NCBI RefSeq assembly: GCF_024436395.1
Contig: NZ_JAFMZO010000003.1
Location: 620,001-684,000, forward strand
DNA: 64,000 nucleotides
Direction: 5' to 3'
Source: Paradesertivirga mongoliensis
GTDB lineage: Bacteria; Bacteroidota; Bacteroidia; Sphingobacteriales; Sphingobacteriaceae
Below are positions 20,976 through 30,275 of the stretch, piece by piece (the stretch's first letter is position 1; the number at the start of each line of letters is the position of its first letter). The position numbers and the translations under genes are program-made. The notes under the pieces were generated by a model, which saw nothing but the letters and a program-made list of their open reading frames with translations, was not told the origin of the DNA and made no database searches.

Positions 20976-21008
20976 AACAATAAATCCGGCCCAGCCGGAT
21001 TTATTGTT
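20976..21008 (+). terminator. Rho-independent terminator
   Basis: A perfect 15-bp stem (AACAATAAATCCGGC / GCCGGATTTATTGTT, loop CCA) flanked by A- and T-rich sequence. It can serve the bacilliredoxin gene and, on the other strand, cdaA, whose stop is 40 bases away. Confidence 0.85.
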
Positions 21009-21047
21009 TACTCCCTTTTATCTTTGTGCTTTAATCTCTTTGCCTTA

Positions 21048-21839
21048 TTATATATCTTTATTCAGCAGCCTCTCTAAATCTGCCAGCGAGATATTCATCT
21101 TTACTCTCCCCTGTTTTGCATACGATATTTCACCGGTTTCTTCTGAAATAATCACGGCTACTGCATCGCTCATCTCCGAAATACCGATGCCTGCTCTGTG
21201 CCGTAAACCAAATTGAGGTGGCAACTTCTCATTATCCGTTAACGGTAAAATAGAACTGGCGGATTTTATGCGCCCTTCGGATATTACTACCGCTCCATCG
21301 TGCAAAGGACTATATTTTTGAAAAATGCTTTCTAACAGGCGTTTCGAGATAGCCGAATTCAGATTCTCGCCGCTATTTTGAAAGTATTGCTCATCGAAAT
21401 ACTTCGCAAACACGATCAAGGCGCCCGTTTTACTATTCTGCATACTCTTACAGGCCTCAATAACCGGACGAATAAAAATAAAATTTGCCTTCTCAAGTTC
21501 CTTTTTGCCGATAAAGTAATTTTTCCAGAGCTTAGTTTGCTGCAGAGACGCATTTTTACCAATCAGGAGTAAAAACCTCCGGATCTCTTGTTGAAACACA
21601 ATAATCAGCGCCAGCACACCTACACTTACAAATCCACCCAATATTTCGGAGAGTAAGCGCATTTGAAGTTGAGAAACCAGCACAAAAACCAGGTAAATGA
21701 TCAACAGGCCTAACAAAATATTTAAAGCAATGGTTCCGCGTAAAAGGTTGTAGATGTAATAGATAATTATCGCCACGCAGATGATATCTATCAGGTCCAG
21801 AAACCTTAGATGCAGGAAACTTATATCAAAACCCTCCAT
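21048..21839 (-). CDS. cdaA: Diadenylate cyclase CdaA (membrane c-di-AMP synthase)
   Basis: Makes c-di-AMP from two ATP. Three N-terminal membrane helices (about residues 10-85) are followed by a DAC domain with the DGA motif (LHDGAVVIS) and RHRA motif (LRHRAGIGISE). The 263-residue length fits CdaA/DacA. Lies 42 bp downstream of folP on the same strand, an arrangement common in Bacteroidota. Confidence 0.95.
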   Translation of the reverse strand: MEGFDISFLHLRFLDLIDIICVAIIIYYIYNLLRGTIALNILLGLLIIYLVFVLVSQLQMRLLSEILGGFVSVGVLALIIVFQQEIRRFLLLIGKNASLQQTKLWKNYFIGKKELEKANFIFIRPVIEACKSMQNSKTGALIVFAKYFDEQYFQNSGENLNSAISKRLLESIFQKYSPLHDGAVVISEGRIKSASSILPLTDNEKLPPQFGLRHRAGIGISEMSDAVAVIISEETGEISYAKQGRVKMNISLADLERLLNKDI

Positions 21840-21881
21840 GCGCTGAAATTAATAATTTTGATTGGTTTTCCGTTCTCCCAT

Positions 21882-22778
21882 CTATCCAAGCTTTTGAATT
21901 AGCGTTACCGCCTCTACTGCAGGCCTAACATCATGAACCCTCAAAATGTCAGCACCCTTCATTAATGCAACCGTGTTTAAAACTGTAGTTCCGTTAAGCG
22001 CGTCGCTATTATCAATATCCAGCACTTTCCAGATCATTGATTTTCGTGAGAGGCCTGCCAGCAGCGGTACACCTAACATCTTAAATAACTCCAGGCGATG
22101 CAGCAATTGATAATTATGTTCAATGGTTTTAGCAAAGCCAAAACCAGGATCAATGATATAATCTGTAATACCCATTTCTTTTAGTTGTGCCACTTTCGAA
22201 AAGCAGGCTTTCAACACCTCAGTTACAACATCTTCGTATTGAGCAAGGTGCTTCATCGTTTGGGGTGTTCCTTTCATGTGCATCAAAATATAGGGCACTT
22301 TAAGTCGGGCCACCGTCTCTATCATTTTAGGGTCTAAGTCGCCACCCGAAATATCATTTATGATGTGCGCTCCCTGCTTAACCGCTGCTTCGGCTACTTC
22401 GGCCCTAAACGTATCTACGGAAATTATCAGATGTGGATAATTTTTAGCTAAAGCGCTTATTACAGGAATCAGGCGATTCAACTCTTCAGGGGCTGAGACA
22501 TCCGCGGCACCTGGGCGTGACGAATATGCGCCAACATCAATAAAGTCTGCCCCTTCCTCCATCATTGTTCCGGCGGCTGCTACTGCGGTATCAACCGAAC
22601 CCATCCGGCTGCCTTTAAAAAACGAGTCGGGAGTAATATTTAAAATACCCATAACCTTTGGCCTGTTAAAGTCTATCAGCTGCCCTCTAACATTAATACT
22701 TTTCCTGATAAACTGTACAGAAGCATCCAGGTCAAAAAGCTTACTATTCTGATGAAAATCTGTATTTTTATCCGCCAT
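21882..22778 (-). CDS. folP: Dihydropteroate synthase
   Basis: Condenses 4-aminobenzoate with hydroxymethyl-dihydropterin diphosphate in folate synthesis; the sulfonamide target. Motifs VMGILNITPDSF, FIDVGAYSSRPGA, NDISGG and DPGFGF are present in order. Start set at 22778 (MADKNTDF); an ATG three codons earlier is also possible. Likely first gene of a folP-cdaA operon. Confidence 0.95.
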   Translation of the reverse strand: MADKNTDFHQNSKLFDLDASVQFIRKSINVRGQLIDFNRPKVMGILNITPDSFFKGSRMGSVDTAVAAAGTMMEEGADFIDVGAYSSRPGAADVSAPEELNRLIPVISALAKNYPHLIISVDTFRAEVAEAAVKQGAHIINDISGGDLDPKMIETVARLKVPYILMHMKGTPQTMKHLAQYEDVVTEVLKACFSKVAQLKEMGITDYIIDPGFGFAKTIEHNYQLLHRLELFKMLGVPLLAGLSRKSMIWKVLDIDNSDALNGTTVLNTVALMKGADILRVHDVRPAVEAVTLIQKLG

Positions 22779-22827
22779 TAAAGGCAAAATACAGCTTTAT
22801 TAATCTTACAATCAAATAAATTATACT

Positions 22828-23370
22828 TTGATAAACAATACAGCAGAAGAATACGATGCAGTGATCAGAGTCTGCCGCGCTCTTTTTATAAAGAAAACAA
22901 AGGATTACGGAACAGCCTGGCGCATTCTTCGACCGAGTTCAATTACCGACCAGATCTTTATCAAGGCTCAGCGGATTCGCACACTCGAAGAAAAGAAAAT
23001 TTCGAAGGTTGGCGAGGATATTATATCCGAGTATATCGGCATTATTAACTATTGTATTATTGCGATGATGCAACTTGAACTGGATCAAAACGCGCCGGCG
23101 GAACTTCCTTTGGACCTGGTAGAAATTGAATTTGATAAAAAAGTCAACGAAACGAAGGAACTGATGTTTGCCAAAAACCATGATTATGGCGAAGCGTGGA
23201 GAGACATGAGGATAAGTTCGTTAACCGATTTAATCCTGATGAAAATCTTTAGGGTGAAACAGATCGAAGACAATGCCGGCCAAACACTTGCGTCCGAAGG
23301 TGTAAAAGCCAATTATCAGGATATGTTAAACTATTCAGTATTCGCACTTATAAAACTCGATCTCAAATAA
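22828..23370 (+). CDS. DUF1599 family protein
   Basis: A 180-residue protein with an internal duplication: KTKDYGTAWRILRPSSITDQIFIKAQRI near residue 20 and KNHDYGEAWRDMRISSLTDLILMKIFRV near residue 110 (each quoted only in part in the family definition). Family function is unproven; it has been grouped with domains associated with nucleotide modification. No ATG is available near the N-terminus, so TTG at 22828 is taken as start. One base separates its stop from the next gene, so it begins a four-gene operon. Confidence 0.85.
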   Translation: MINNTAEEYDAVIRVCRALFIKKTKDYGTAWRILRPSSITDQIFIKAQRIRTLEEKKISKVGEDIISEYIGIINYCIIAMMQLELDQNAPAELPLDLVEIEFDKKVNETKELMFAKNHDYGEAWRDMRISSLTDLILMKIFRVKQIEDNAGQTLASEGVKANYQDMLNYSVFALIKLDLK

Positions 23371-23371
23371 A

Positions 23372-24529
23372 ATGAAAAAGGTTCTTGTAAATTTTTCAAG
23401 GTTTTTTGTTGGGATCCTCTTTATATTCTCAGGATTAATTAAAGCAAACGATCCGCTCGGCTTTGGTTACAAGCTTCAGGAATATTTCGAAGTATTTCAC
23501 ATCTCATTTCTACACGATTTTGCTGCTGGCTTTGCTATCCTGATCTGTGCAGTCGAAATTATACTCGGAGCTGCACTCCTGCTCGGTATCAGAGCCAGAC
23601 AGGTAAGTGTTGGCCTGCTGATCCTGATCATCTTTTTCACCTTCCTTACTTTCTACTCGGCCGCATTCGATGTGGTGCGAAGCTGTGGTTGCTTTGGTGA
23701 TGCCATCCCCCTTACACCATGGCAATCATTCGGCAAGGATTTAATTCTGCTGGTTTTTATCATCATAATTTATCTTAACCGCGACCAAATACAGCCCGTA
23801 TTCAGCTCCGAAAAGGCACAGAGCCGGTCGCTTTGGATAGTCAGTATCCTCGCCTTCGGTTTCGGACTTTACACTTATAATTATCTTCCGGTCAAAGATT
23901 TTCTGCCCTATCATATAGGTGCAAATCTTCCCGAGAACATGAAAATCCCCGAGGGTGCACCTGCCGATGTTTATGAGATAAACTACACTCTCAAAAACAA
24001 AAAGACAGGCGAAAACAAAAAAATGACCGATAAAGAATATCTCAAAACCGAGATATGGAAAGACAGTAACTGGGAAATAACCGGCGACCCGGAAAGCAAG
24101 CTCATCAAAAAAGGTTATGAACCCAAAATAAAAGACCTGAAGATAAGCGATGCAATGGGCACCGATTATACGGCCGAGATCATCGAGAATCCTTATTATA
24201 ACCTTGTAGTGGTAGCTCACGATCTCAACAAGGCAAATAAAAAAGCTTTGGGTGATTTAAATGCCCTGGCGATTACCAGTGTCGAAAATTACAACATCCG
24301 GACGGTGTTGCTTACAACCACTTCTCCTTCAAACACGGAAGCGTTTCAGAAGCAAAACAAGCTGGCGATCGAAACATTTTTTGCCGATGGCGTTCCGTTG
24401 AAAAGTATGGTTAGAGCGAACCCCGGCTTACTGCTTTTAAAAGATGGTGAGGTGATCAACAAATGGCATTATCGTAATTTGCCTTCTTATAAACATCTCG
24501 AAGAGACCTATTTCAAAAAAAACAATTGA
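23372..24529 (+). CDS. DoxX/BT_3928 family membrane protein with C-terminal thioredoxin-like region
   Basis: The first ~150 residues hold four predicted membrane helices of the DoxX/MauE type, including a CGCFGD motif (VRSCGCFGD) also seen in MauE relatives. A fifth helix is near 150-170 and a soluble ~200-residue extracytoplasmic domain of thioredoxin-like predicted fold, without an obvious CxxC, ends the protein. Probably involved in envelope redox or maturation, but the function is not established. Operon partner of DUF1599, dinB-like and aroK genes. Confidence 0.82.
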   Translation: MKKVLVNFSRFFVGILFIFSGLIKANDPLGFGYKLQEYFEVFHISFLHDFAAGFAILICAVEIILGAALLLGIRARQVSVGLLILIIFFTFLTFYSAAFDVVRSCGCFGDAIPLTPWQSFGKDLILLVFIIIIYLNRDQIQPVFSSEKAQSRSLWIVSILAFGFGLYTYNYLPVKDFLPYHIGANLPENMKIPEGAPADVYEINYTLKNKKTGENKKMTDKEYLKTEIWKDSNWEITGDPESKLIKKGYEPKIKDLKISDAMGTDYTAEIIENPYYNLVVVAHDLNKANKKALGDLNALAITSVENYNIRTVLLTTTSPSNTEAFQKQNKLAIETFFADGVPLKSMVRANPGLLLLKDGEVINKWHYRNLPSYKHLEETYFKKNN

Positions 24530-24972
24530 TGATTGCAGATTTTATTCGCTATACCGAGGTAGCCGACGGGATCATTATTAAAATTTTTCTGGAGGCGAAA
24601 AGGAGCCTTCCCGAGGCTGAAACATTGTTTAGCCACGTTCTAAACGCACAGCATATTTGGGCAAGCCGAATCAATGGTCTAAAACCAAGCTTTCTGACAT
24701 GGGATCTCCAGCCGGTTTCTGTTTTTGAAGAAATGCATGTCAGCAACATTGCTCAGCTTAAAGAAATTTTAGCGAAGGATGACCTTGGACGAACGGTATC
24801 TTATACTACACAGGCAGGCGACAGTCTTGTAAATACAGTCGGAGACATCATTTTGCACGCGGCAAACCATTCTATTTATCATAGAGCACAAGTAGTATCG
24901 CTGTTTAAACAAAACAACATAAAACCGCCGGTAACTGATCTAATTGCACTGAAGCGGCAGGGACTATTATGA
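24529..24972 (+). CDS. DinB family protein
   Basis: A 147-residue four-helix protein with the family's putative metal histidines (FSHVLNAQHIW and ILHAANHSIYHRAQV). Family members are putative metal-dependent thiol transferases or hydrolases. The start ATG at 24529 shares a base with the upstream TGA; a TTG three bases earlier is less likely. Confidence 0.88.
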   Translation: MIADFIRYTEVADGIIIKIFLEAKRSLPEAETLFSHVLNAQHIWASRINGLKPSFLTWDLQPVSVFEEMHVSNIAQLKEILAKDDLGRTVSYTTQAGDSLVNTVGDIILHAANHSIYHRAQVVSLFKQNNIKPPVTDLIALKRQGLL

Positions 24973-25484
24973 GAATCTTTCTGATAGGATTTATGGGAAG
25001 TGGTAAAACCACTTTGGGGAGAAGACTAGCCACAAAACTGGCGTATCCTTTTATTGATATGGACAAGGAAATAGAATCCCACATCAATATGTCTATTGCC
25101 GAATATTTTAAGGAATACGGAGAAGAAGCCTTTCGAAAGATTGAAAATGAAGTCCTGAAAACAAGTACATATCCTGAAAGCGCCATAATTGCCACAGGCG
25201 GTGGCGCTCCTTGTTTCTACGATAATCTGGACTGGATGAACAAAAATGGCTTAACCGTTTACCTCTCATTATCGCCAAAGGCGCTTGCGAAACGGCTCGT
25301 CAATGCAACAGACGAACGACCCGTATTAAAGAACCTAAAAGGTGATGAACTGGAGTGCTTTATTACAGAAAAACTAAAATTAAGAGAAGCGTTTTACACT
25401 CAGGCAAAATTAACCATTAAAGGAGCAGATCAAACTCCTGAAAGGTTCTCGGCTATATTGAAAGAAGGGAACTATCTCAAATAA
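24969..25484 (+). CDS. aroK: Shikimate kinase
   Basis: Phosphorylates shikimate in the aromatic amino acid pathway. P-loop GFMGSGKTT (residues 7-15), the DMD shikimate-binding motif, GGGAP and the RPVL segment are present; 171 residues is normal. The ATG overlaps the upstream stop by four bases (ATGA). Its 3' end overlaps the convergent phosphoribosyltransferase gene by 13 bases. Confidence 0.95.
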   Translation: MRIFLIGFMGSGKTTLGRRLATKLAYPFIDMDKEIESHINMSIAEYFKEYGEEAFRKIENEVLKTSTYPESAIIATGGGAPCFYDNLDWMNKNGLTVYLSLSPKALAKRLVNATDERPVLKNLKGDELECFITEKLKLREAFYTQAKLTIKGADQTPERFSAILKEGNYLK

Positions 25485-25975
25485 ACGGCATCTTCATCAC
25501 CATCAAGAATAACGTCTACGTGTTCTTTGATGATGGTGGCCAGGTCTAATCCTGTAAAGTCGGCTGAAATTGGGAATTTACGGTGGCTGCGGTTCACCAA
25601 AACTGCCGTACGAAGCTTTTTCAGGGGGGTATTTAAAAACACTCCAAGTCCGTAAGCCAGGGTTCTGCCACTATTCAACACATCGTCAGCCAATATCACC
25701 ACCTTATTTGTACAATTCTCAACAGGTATATCAGTATCGGCTTTAAGGTGTGAGCTGTCTTTATCTAACGAAATTTTCATCAGGGTAACTTTGATCCCAG
25801 ATACACGCTGAAGTTCTTTTTGCAAACGCTTTGCCAATGTATAACCCGAGTCGATGATCCCCGCGATGATCAACTCTGACTCTTCCAGGTTATCTTCCCA
25901 TATCTGGTAAGACATGCGGGTGATCTTTTGACGGATTTGTTTCTTATCCAGAATCAGAATTTTCTTATCGGGCAT
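25472..25975 (-). CDS. Phosphoribosyltransferase family protein
   Basis: A 167-residue type I phosphoribosyltransferase with the PRPP-binding loop VVILADDVLNSGRTLAYGL (about residues 89-107). This is similar to PyrR-like proteins, which combine uracil phosphoribosyltransferase activity with regulation of pyrimidine genes, but substrate specificity cannot be assigned by eye. Confidence 0.85.
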   Translation of the reverse strand: MPDKKILILDKKQIRQKITRMSYQIWEDNLEESELIIAGIIDSGYTLAKRLQKELQRVSGIKVTLMKISLDKDSSHLKADTDIPVENCTNKVVILADDVLNSGRTLAYGLGVFLNTPLKKLRTAVLVNRSHRKFPISADFTGLDLATIIKEHVDVILDGDEDAVYLR

Positions 25976-26014
25976 CTTTAAAATATTAGGACTCCAAAAT
26001 AGCTATAATTAGCT

Positions 26015-26410
26015 TTAAATGTATGGATAAAAGACAAAGTTAGCTCCCTCGGGCACGATTACAAACAAGCACATATATTCATTGGGGTTCTTATACTGCT
26101 TGATAAAGCGCTCTTTTTTCTCTGTATGAATAATTCCTTTCTGCACAAATTCTTCCAGCATAGACGCCTGGATGGACCACTGTGTATTTAAGTCGTTTTT
26201 ATCCAGAATCAGCTCTCCAAGTGATACCTCGTGCTGATGAGCCACGAAGATGGGATATTCTGATAAGCCTTCATTCAAAATCTCTGTGGCTATCTCCTGA
26301 ATAGATTCGCTGTAAAGCTTTAAATCCGCTTCGAGGCTTTTTAATGGGCTTTCTTTCTGAGGAGTCGCCCCCTCTCCATCGGGTTGGTTGATTAGATCGC
26401 TGATTTCCAT
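26015..26410 (-). CDS. Conserved hypothetical protein
   Basis: A 131-residue soluble protein; middle part EYPIFVAHQHEVSLGEL... and a C-terminal hydrophobic strand (MCLFVIVPEGANFVFYPYI). I recognise the pattern as one found in Bacteroidota but know no function. Its start abuts the stop of the upstream methyltransferase gene directly (26410/26411), so it is co-transcribed with it. Confidence 0.75.
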   Translation of the reverse strand: MEISDLINQPDGEGATPQKESPLKSLEADLKLYSESIQEIATEILNEGLSEYPIFVAHQHEVSLGELILDKNDLNTQWSIQASMLEEFVQKGIIHTEKKERFIKQYKNPNEYMCLFVIVPEGANFVFYPYI

Positions 26411-27844
26411 TTATAATGAATGCTTTAATTCCAATAAAACAACATTTTCAACGTGTTGTGTGTGCGGGAACATATCTACCGGGCGAATTCTCGTAACTTC
26501 ATATTTCTCTCCCAGCAATGCTATATCACGAGCCTGCGTTGCTGCATTGCAACTTACGTAAACCACTTTAGGAGCTTCAATTTCTAAGATCCGGGCCACA
26601 ACATCGGCATGCATACCTGCACGTGGCGGGTCGGTAATGATCACATCCGGCTTACCGTGTTCGAGTACAAACTCGGGAGTAAGAACATCCTTCATATCCC
26701 CCGCAAAGAATTTCGTATTGGATATATTGTTGATCCCCGAGTTGATAACCGCATCTTCGATCGCTGTGGGCACATATTCTACACCGACAACTTCTTTTAC
26801 ATGCCTGGCAATAAAGTTTGCTATCGTCCCCGCGCCCGTGTATAAATCGTATACCAATTCATTACCTTTAAAGCCGGCAAATTCGCGGGTGATGAGATAA
26901 AGCTGATGTGCCTGTAAAGAATTCGTTTGATAAAATGATTTCGGGCCAATTTTAAATCTAAGATCCTCCGCACCTGCCACATCACCCATTTGCTCAAATA
27001 TAAAATCGCGACCTGAAAAGAGATGTATGTCCTGGTCAAAAATAGTATCGTTCCGCTTTTGATTTAGGATGTATAATAGAGAGGTTATCTGCGGAAAGCT
27101 GGCCTGTACATGTGTCATCGTTTTTTGCACTTCTTCGTCGGAAGCATAAGCAAAAACTACAATTACCATCAATTCTCCCGTAGTTGATGTACGGATGATC
27201 AGATTTCTAAGCGCCCCTTCGTGATTGCGCAGATCATAAAAACTGATATTTTCGCTCAAGGCGAAATCTCTGATCGAATTTCTGATTTCGTTTGATGGAG
27301 ACGATTGCAGATAGCAAACCTCAATGTTCAGGATTTTGTCAAACCGGAGAGGAACGTGAAATCCGAGTGCATTCATATCCTGGTTTTCAAGACCGACCAT
27401 GTCTCCGTCGGTTAGCCAGCGCTTATTCGAAAATGTGAACTCCAGCTTATTGCGGTAATAACGCGTTTCATAGGAGGCGAGAATAGGTTCTGCGATCGAA
27501 ACATCCACCTTTCCCATCCGCTCTAAAGCGTCTAAAACACTTTTCTGTTTAAACTGAAGCTGCGACTCATAAGTCATATGCTGCCATTTGCAACCGCCAC
27601 AAACGCCAAAATGCGGACAAAATGGTTCAGTTCTGTATTCTGAGGGCTTCAACAGCCGGGATACTTTTGCTTCGGCGAAGTTTTTCTTTTTCCTGAAAAG
27701 TTCTACGTCTACCAAATCCCCGGGAACCGCTTTTTCGATAAAAAGCACCAGCTCGTCAACTTTACCAACACCCTTCCCTCCTTCTGCAGTATCTGTTACC
27801 AGGATGTTTTCGATGTATTTCTTGTCTGCGGGGATTTTTTTCAT
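26411..27844 (-). CDS. rlmD: 23S rRNA (uracil-C5)-methyltransferase, RlmD/RumA family
   Basis: SAM-dependent enzyme making 5-methyluridine in 23S rRNA. It has an N-terminal TRAM domain, the [4Fe-4S] cysteines CPHFGVCGGCKW near residue 80, the SAM-binding DLYTGAGTIANF motif, the DPPRAG motif and the catalytic cysteine in VYVSCNAAT. At 477 residues it is full length. Whether it acts as RlmD, RlmC or RlmCD is not decidable here. Confidence 0.93.
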   Translation of the reverse strand: MKKIPADKKYIENILVTDTAEGGKGVGKVDELVLFIEKAVPGDLVDVELFRKKKNFAEAKVSRLLKPSEYRTEPFCPHFGVCGGCKWQHMTYESQLQFKQKSVLDALERMGKVDVSIAEPILASYETRYYRNKLEFTFSNKRWLTDGDMVGLENQDMNALGFHVPLRFDKILNIEVCYLQSSPSNEIRNSIRDFALSENISFYDLRNHEGALRNLIIRTSTTGELMVIVVFAYASDEEVQKTMTHVQASFPQITSLLYILNQKRNDTIFDQDIHLFSGRDFIFEQMGDVAGAEDLRFKIGPKSFYQTNSLQAHQLYLITREFAGFKGNELVYDLYTGAGTIANFIARHVKEVVGVEYVPTAIEDAVINSGINNISNTKFFAGDMKDVLTPEFVLEHGKPDVIITDPPRAGMHADVVARILEIEAPKVVYVSCNAATQARDIALLGEKYEVTRIRPVDMFPHTQHVENVVLLELKHSL

Positions 27845-27962
27845 GCGCGGGCAAAATTAAATAAATTTTGACTGGAAATTTTAAGATTGTCTAAAAGGAA
27901 TACGGGCCTCTGCGCTAAGCGGAAGTGAGGTTGGCGGGCGGAACATTTTGAACTTAACGAGC

Positions 27963-28538
27963 CTAAATAGCTGCTTTAACCAGGTAAGGAAGGATTTCTT
28001 TTTGAAAACTCACAAAATTCTTCCGCACGTCAGAGTCGCTCACCGATGTGAAAGCAAACGAAAATACAATGGCTTTGCTCGATTTGATTAAAAACCGTAA
28101 CCGATCGGCATAGTTAGTATCGCCTTTAAATAAATGCGTTTCTCGGTATGATTGGATCAGAAACACTTCCAGATCATCAGATAACAACTTCAAAAACCCC
28201 TGTGCATTAGTCGATTCACGGATAAAATCCCATCCGATAAATTCATTACATATGGTGTACGACAATCGGCTGGTCTTCAATATCAGATTACTTAAATAAA
28301 CCTCCTTATTGGTTTCTTCAGAAGCATTTTCAATGATCTCGTTTACACTGATGCGGATATAATCCATCAAAATGGAATGTAAAAGCACTTCCTTACTGTC
28401 GAAGTATTTATATATGGTGGCCTTAGCTATTTTCGCTCTTTTGGCTATTTCGTTGACACTGGTTTTATGATAGCCGTATTTTCTGAATAGTTCCTGAGCG
28501 GCCTTAACAATACTTTCCTTTATCTTATCAATTTCCAT
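27963..28538 (-). CDS. TetR/AcrR family transcriptional regulator
   Basis: An N-terminal helix-turn-helix (KTSVNEIAKRAKIAKATIYK, residues ~25-44) and a divergent ligand-binding domain; 191 residues. It starts 5 bp after the stop of the small lipoprotein gene, so it shares the pheS-proximal transcript. Target unknown. Confidence 0.92.
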   Translation of the reverse strand: MEIDKIKESIVKAAQELFRKYGYHKTSVNEIAKRAKIAKATIYKYFDSKEVLLHSILMDYIRISVNEIIENASEETNKEVYLSNLILKTSRLSYTICNEFIGWDFIRESTNAQGFLKLLSDDLEVFLIQSYRETHLFKGDTNYADRLRFLIKSSKAIVFSFAFTSVSDSDVRKNFVSFQKEILPYLVKAAI

Positions 28539-28543
28539 TCCGA

Positions 28544-28957
28544 CTAATTAATAATATAAATTGTATTGTTCTGGATGGATACATTATACTTTTTCAAAGG
28601 AATCTCTGCTGGCGGCCCCTGAGGCATTCCATCCTCCAAAGAAAAGATTGCCTTGCTGCACGGATCCGTCGCAGTTAGCCCATGGTCATCCACTACAACT
28701 GCGCATTTTTTTTCCGGGTCCACCGTGCTGCAGCGATCAAATGCCATATACGCATCGCCAAAAGCACTTCTATGGATAATTATTCCCGCAACGCCGTAGC
28801 CGTTTACCACCACCGAACCACCCGGGGTATTCAGAGGATGCATCGAGGGATTGTCCAGACGGATATGAAAGTTTACCGGAACATCCGGAATACCCGAACG
28901 GTCTTTTCCGCATGAAATTAATAATGAGGCCAATACGATCAGAAAAATATTCTTCAT
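28544..28957 (-). CDS. Lipoprotein with a Rieske-like fold lacking cluster ligands
   Basis: A 137-residue lipoprotein (lipobox LLISC near residue 16). The tail pattern FDRC...C...H...DPC...F.LEDG.PQGPPAEIPLKKY follows Rieske [2Fe-2S] domains, but the Cys-x-His and Cys-x-x-His ligand pairs are replaced (CST and CSK), so a cluster cannot be bound in the usual way. Its start overlaps the pheS stop by one base. Related proteins are common in Bacteroidota as hypotheticals (recollection, not checked). Confidence 0.7.
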   Translation of the reverse strand: MKNIFLIVLASLLISCGKDRSGIPDVPVNFHIRLDNPSMHPLNTPGGSVVVNGYGVAGIIIHRSAFGDAYMAFDRCSTVDPEKKCAVVVDDHGLTATDPCSKAIFSLEDGMPQGPPAEIPLKKYNVSIQNNTIYIIN

Positions 28958-29991
28958 CAGGTTAATTCAGACTGAAACTGTTTAAGAAAACGAACATCGT
29001 TTTCAGAGAATAAACGTAAATCTCGTATCTGATATTTCAGATTAGTAATACGTTCAATTCCCATGCCGAACGCAAATCCGGTGAATTTTGTTCCATCGAT
29101 GCCACAGTTTTCCAAAACGTTCGGGTCTACCATTCCGCAACCTAAAATTTCTACCCAGCCACTTTGCTTACACATCTGGCACCCGCTGCCCTTACAAATA
29201 CTGCAGGAAATATCCATTTCGGCAGATGGTTCTGTAAAGGGGAAATACGAAGGCCTGAAACGCACCTTGGTTCCTTCGCCAAACAATTCCTGAACAAAAT
29301 AAAATAAGGTTTGCTTCAGATCGGCAAACGACACATTTTCATCTACATACAATCCTTCAACCTGATGGAAGAAGCAATGCGCACGGGCAGAGATGGCTTC
29401 ATTGCGATAAACCCGACCTGGCATTAAAGCCCTGAAAGGCGGCTTACCGTTCTCCATCATTCTAACTTGAACAGAAGAGGTATGGGTACGCAAAGCGATG
29501 TCACCATTTTCAGCGTCTTTTTTTATGAAAAATGTATCCTGCATATCCCTGGCAGGATGCTCTGGGGGGAAATTTAATGCAGAAAAGTTATGCCAGTCGT
29601 CTTCAATCTCAGGTCCCTCGGCCACAGAAAAGCCTAGTTTCTTAAAAATTTCGACAATCTCTTTCCTGACCAGCGACAGAGGATGACGGGATCCTATTTC
29701 AATGCCTTCACCGGGAAGTGTCGCATCGATCTGCGTTTCAGCCCCCGATGCTTGCGACTCCAGGCTTTCTTTAAAAGACTGATAAGTTTGCTCAGCAAGA
29801 ACCTTAAATTCGTTCAGCACTTTTCCAAGAGTTCTCTTCTCTTCCGGAGAAACCGATTTAAACTCGTCAAATATATCTTTGATAATACCCTTTGAGCCCA
29901 GAAACTTTATTCTGAATGTCTCTAACTCATCGGCATTTGTGGGGGAAAAGGATTTTATTTCAGCTGTATATAAATTGATTTTTTCCTGCAT
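28957..29991 (-). CDS. pheS: Phenylalanyl-tRNA synthetase alpha subunit
   Basis: Charges tRNA-Phe as alpha2beta2 with PheT, which is not in this window. The class II motifs are visible: motif 2 around FRALMPGRVYRNEAISARAH and motif 3 GFAFGMGIERI; 344 residues is normal. A CSICKGSGCQMCKQSGWVE insertion with four cysteines is seen in many Bacteroidota and Firmicutes PheS. First gene of a pheS-lipoprotein-tetR transcript. Confidence 0.95.
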   Translation of the reverse strand: MQEKINLYTAEIKSFSPTNADELETFRIKFLGSKGIIKDIFDEFKSVSPEEKRTLGKVLNEFKVLAEQTYQSFKESLESQASGAETQIDATLPGEGIEIGSRHPLSLVRKEIVEIFKKLGFSVAEGPEIEDDWHNFSALNFPPEHPARDMQDTFFIKKDAENGDIALRTHTSSVQVRMMENGKPPFRALMPGRVYRNEAISARAHCFFHQVEGLYVDENVSFADLKQTLFYFVQELFGEGTKVRFRPSYFPFTEPSAEMDISCSICKGSGCQMCKQSGWVEILGCGMVDPNVLENCGIDGTKFTGFAFGMGIERITNLKYQIRDLRLFSENDVRFLKQFQSELT

Positions 29992-30029
29992 TACTTAATC
30001 AATATCAAATTATCGGGTCTTATAATTCG

Positions 30030-30037
30030 CAAATCTA
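30030..30037 (-). promoter_or_regulatory. -7 box upstream of pheS
   Basis: TAGATTTG on the minus strand matches TAnnTTTG about 40 bases before the pheS start; the -33 element is unclear. Confidence 0.45.
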
Positions 30038-30078
30038 CGCATAAACTTACAAAGCTTTCGAAATCTTCTATTTCATTA

Positions 30079-30131
30079 TGCAACGGTACGCGGACACCAA
30101 CGAGGCCGGAGATTTTCCGCGTTGTATTGCA
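30079..30131. repeat. Long imperfect hairpin between pheS and the DUF5686 gene
   Basis: TGCAA + ACGCGGA pairs with TCCGCGT + TTGCA, interrupted by a symmetric 4x4 internal loop (CGGT against TGTA) and closed by a 21-base loop. It lies upstream of the pheS -7 box and about 145 bases before the next gene, so it is not an obvious terminator. Confidence 0.6.
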
Positions 30132-30275
30132 ACATTCAAACTCTAAGAAGGCATTCTAAAACCAGAAGGCTGAAATGTCGTATATGTTATATATACTTGT
30201 TATTATTAAATTCGTTATATTAAGTATAAAAACAACCCAATCCTGTAGGGTGCTTTGTACTGATGTTTTGCTCTG

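Noticed and set aside
22821..22830. TATACTTTG overlapping the TTG start of the DUF1599 gene as its promoter
   Set aside because: Spacing inside the box is one base too long and it would leave no leader; it may simply be chance in AT-rich sequence.
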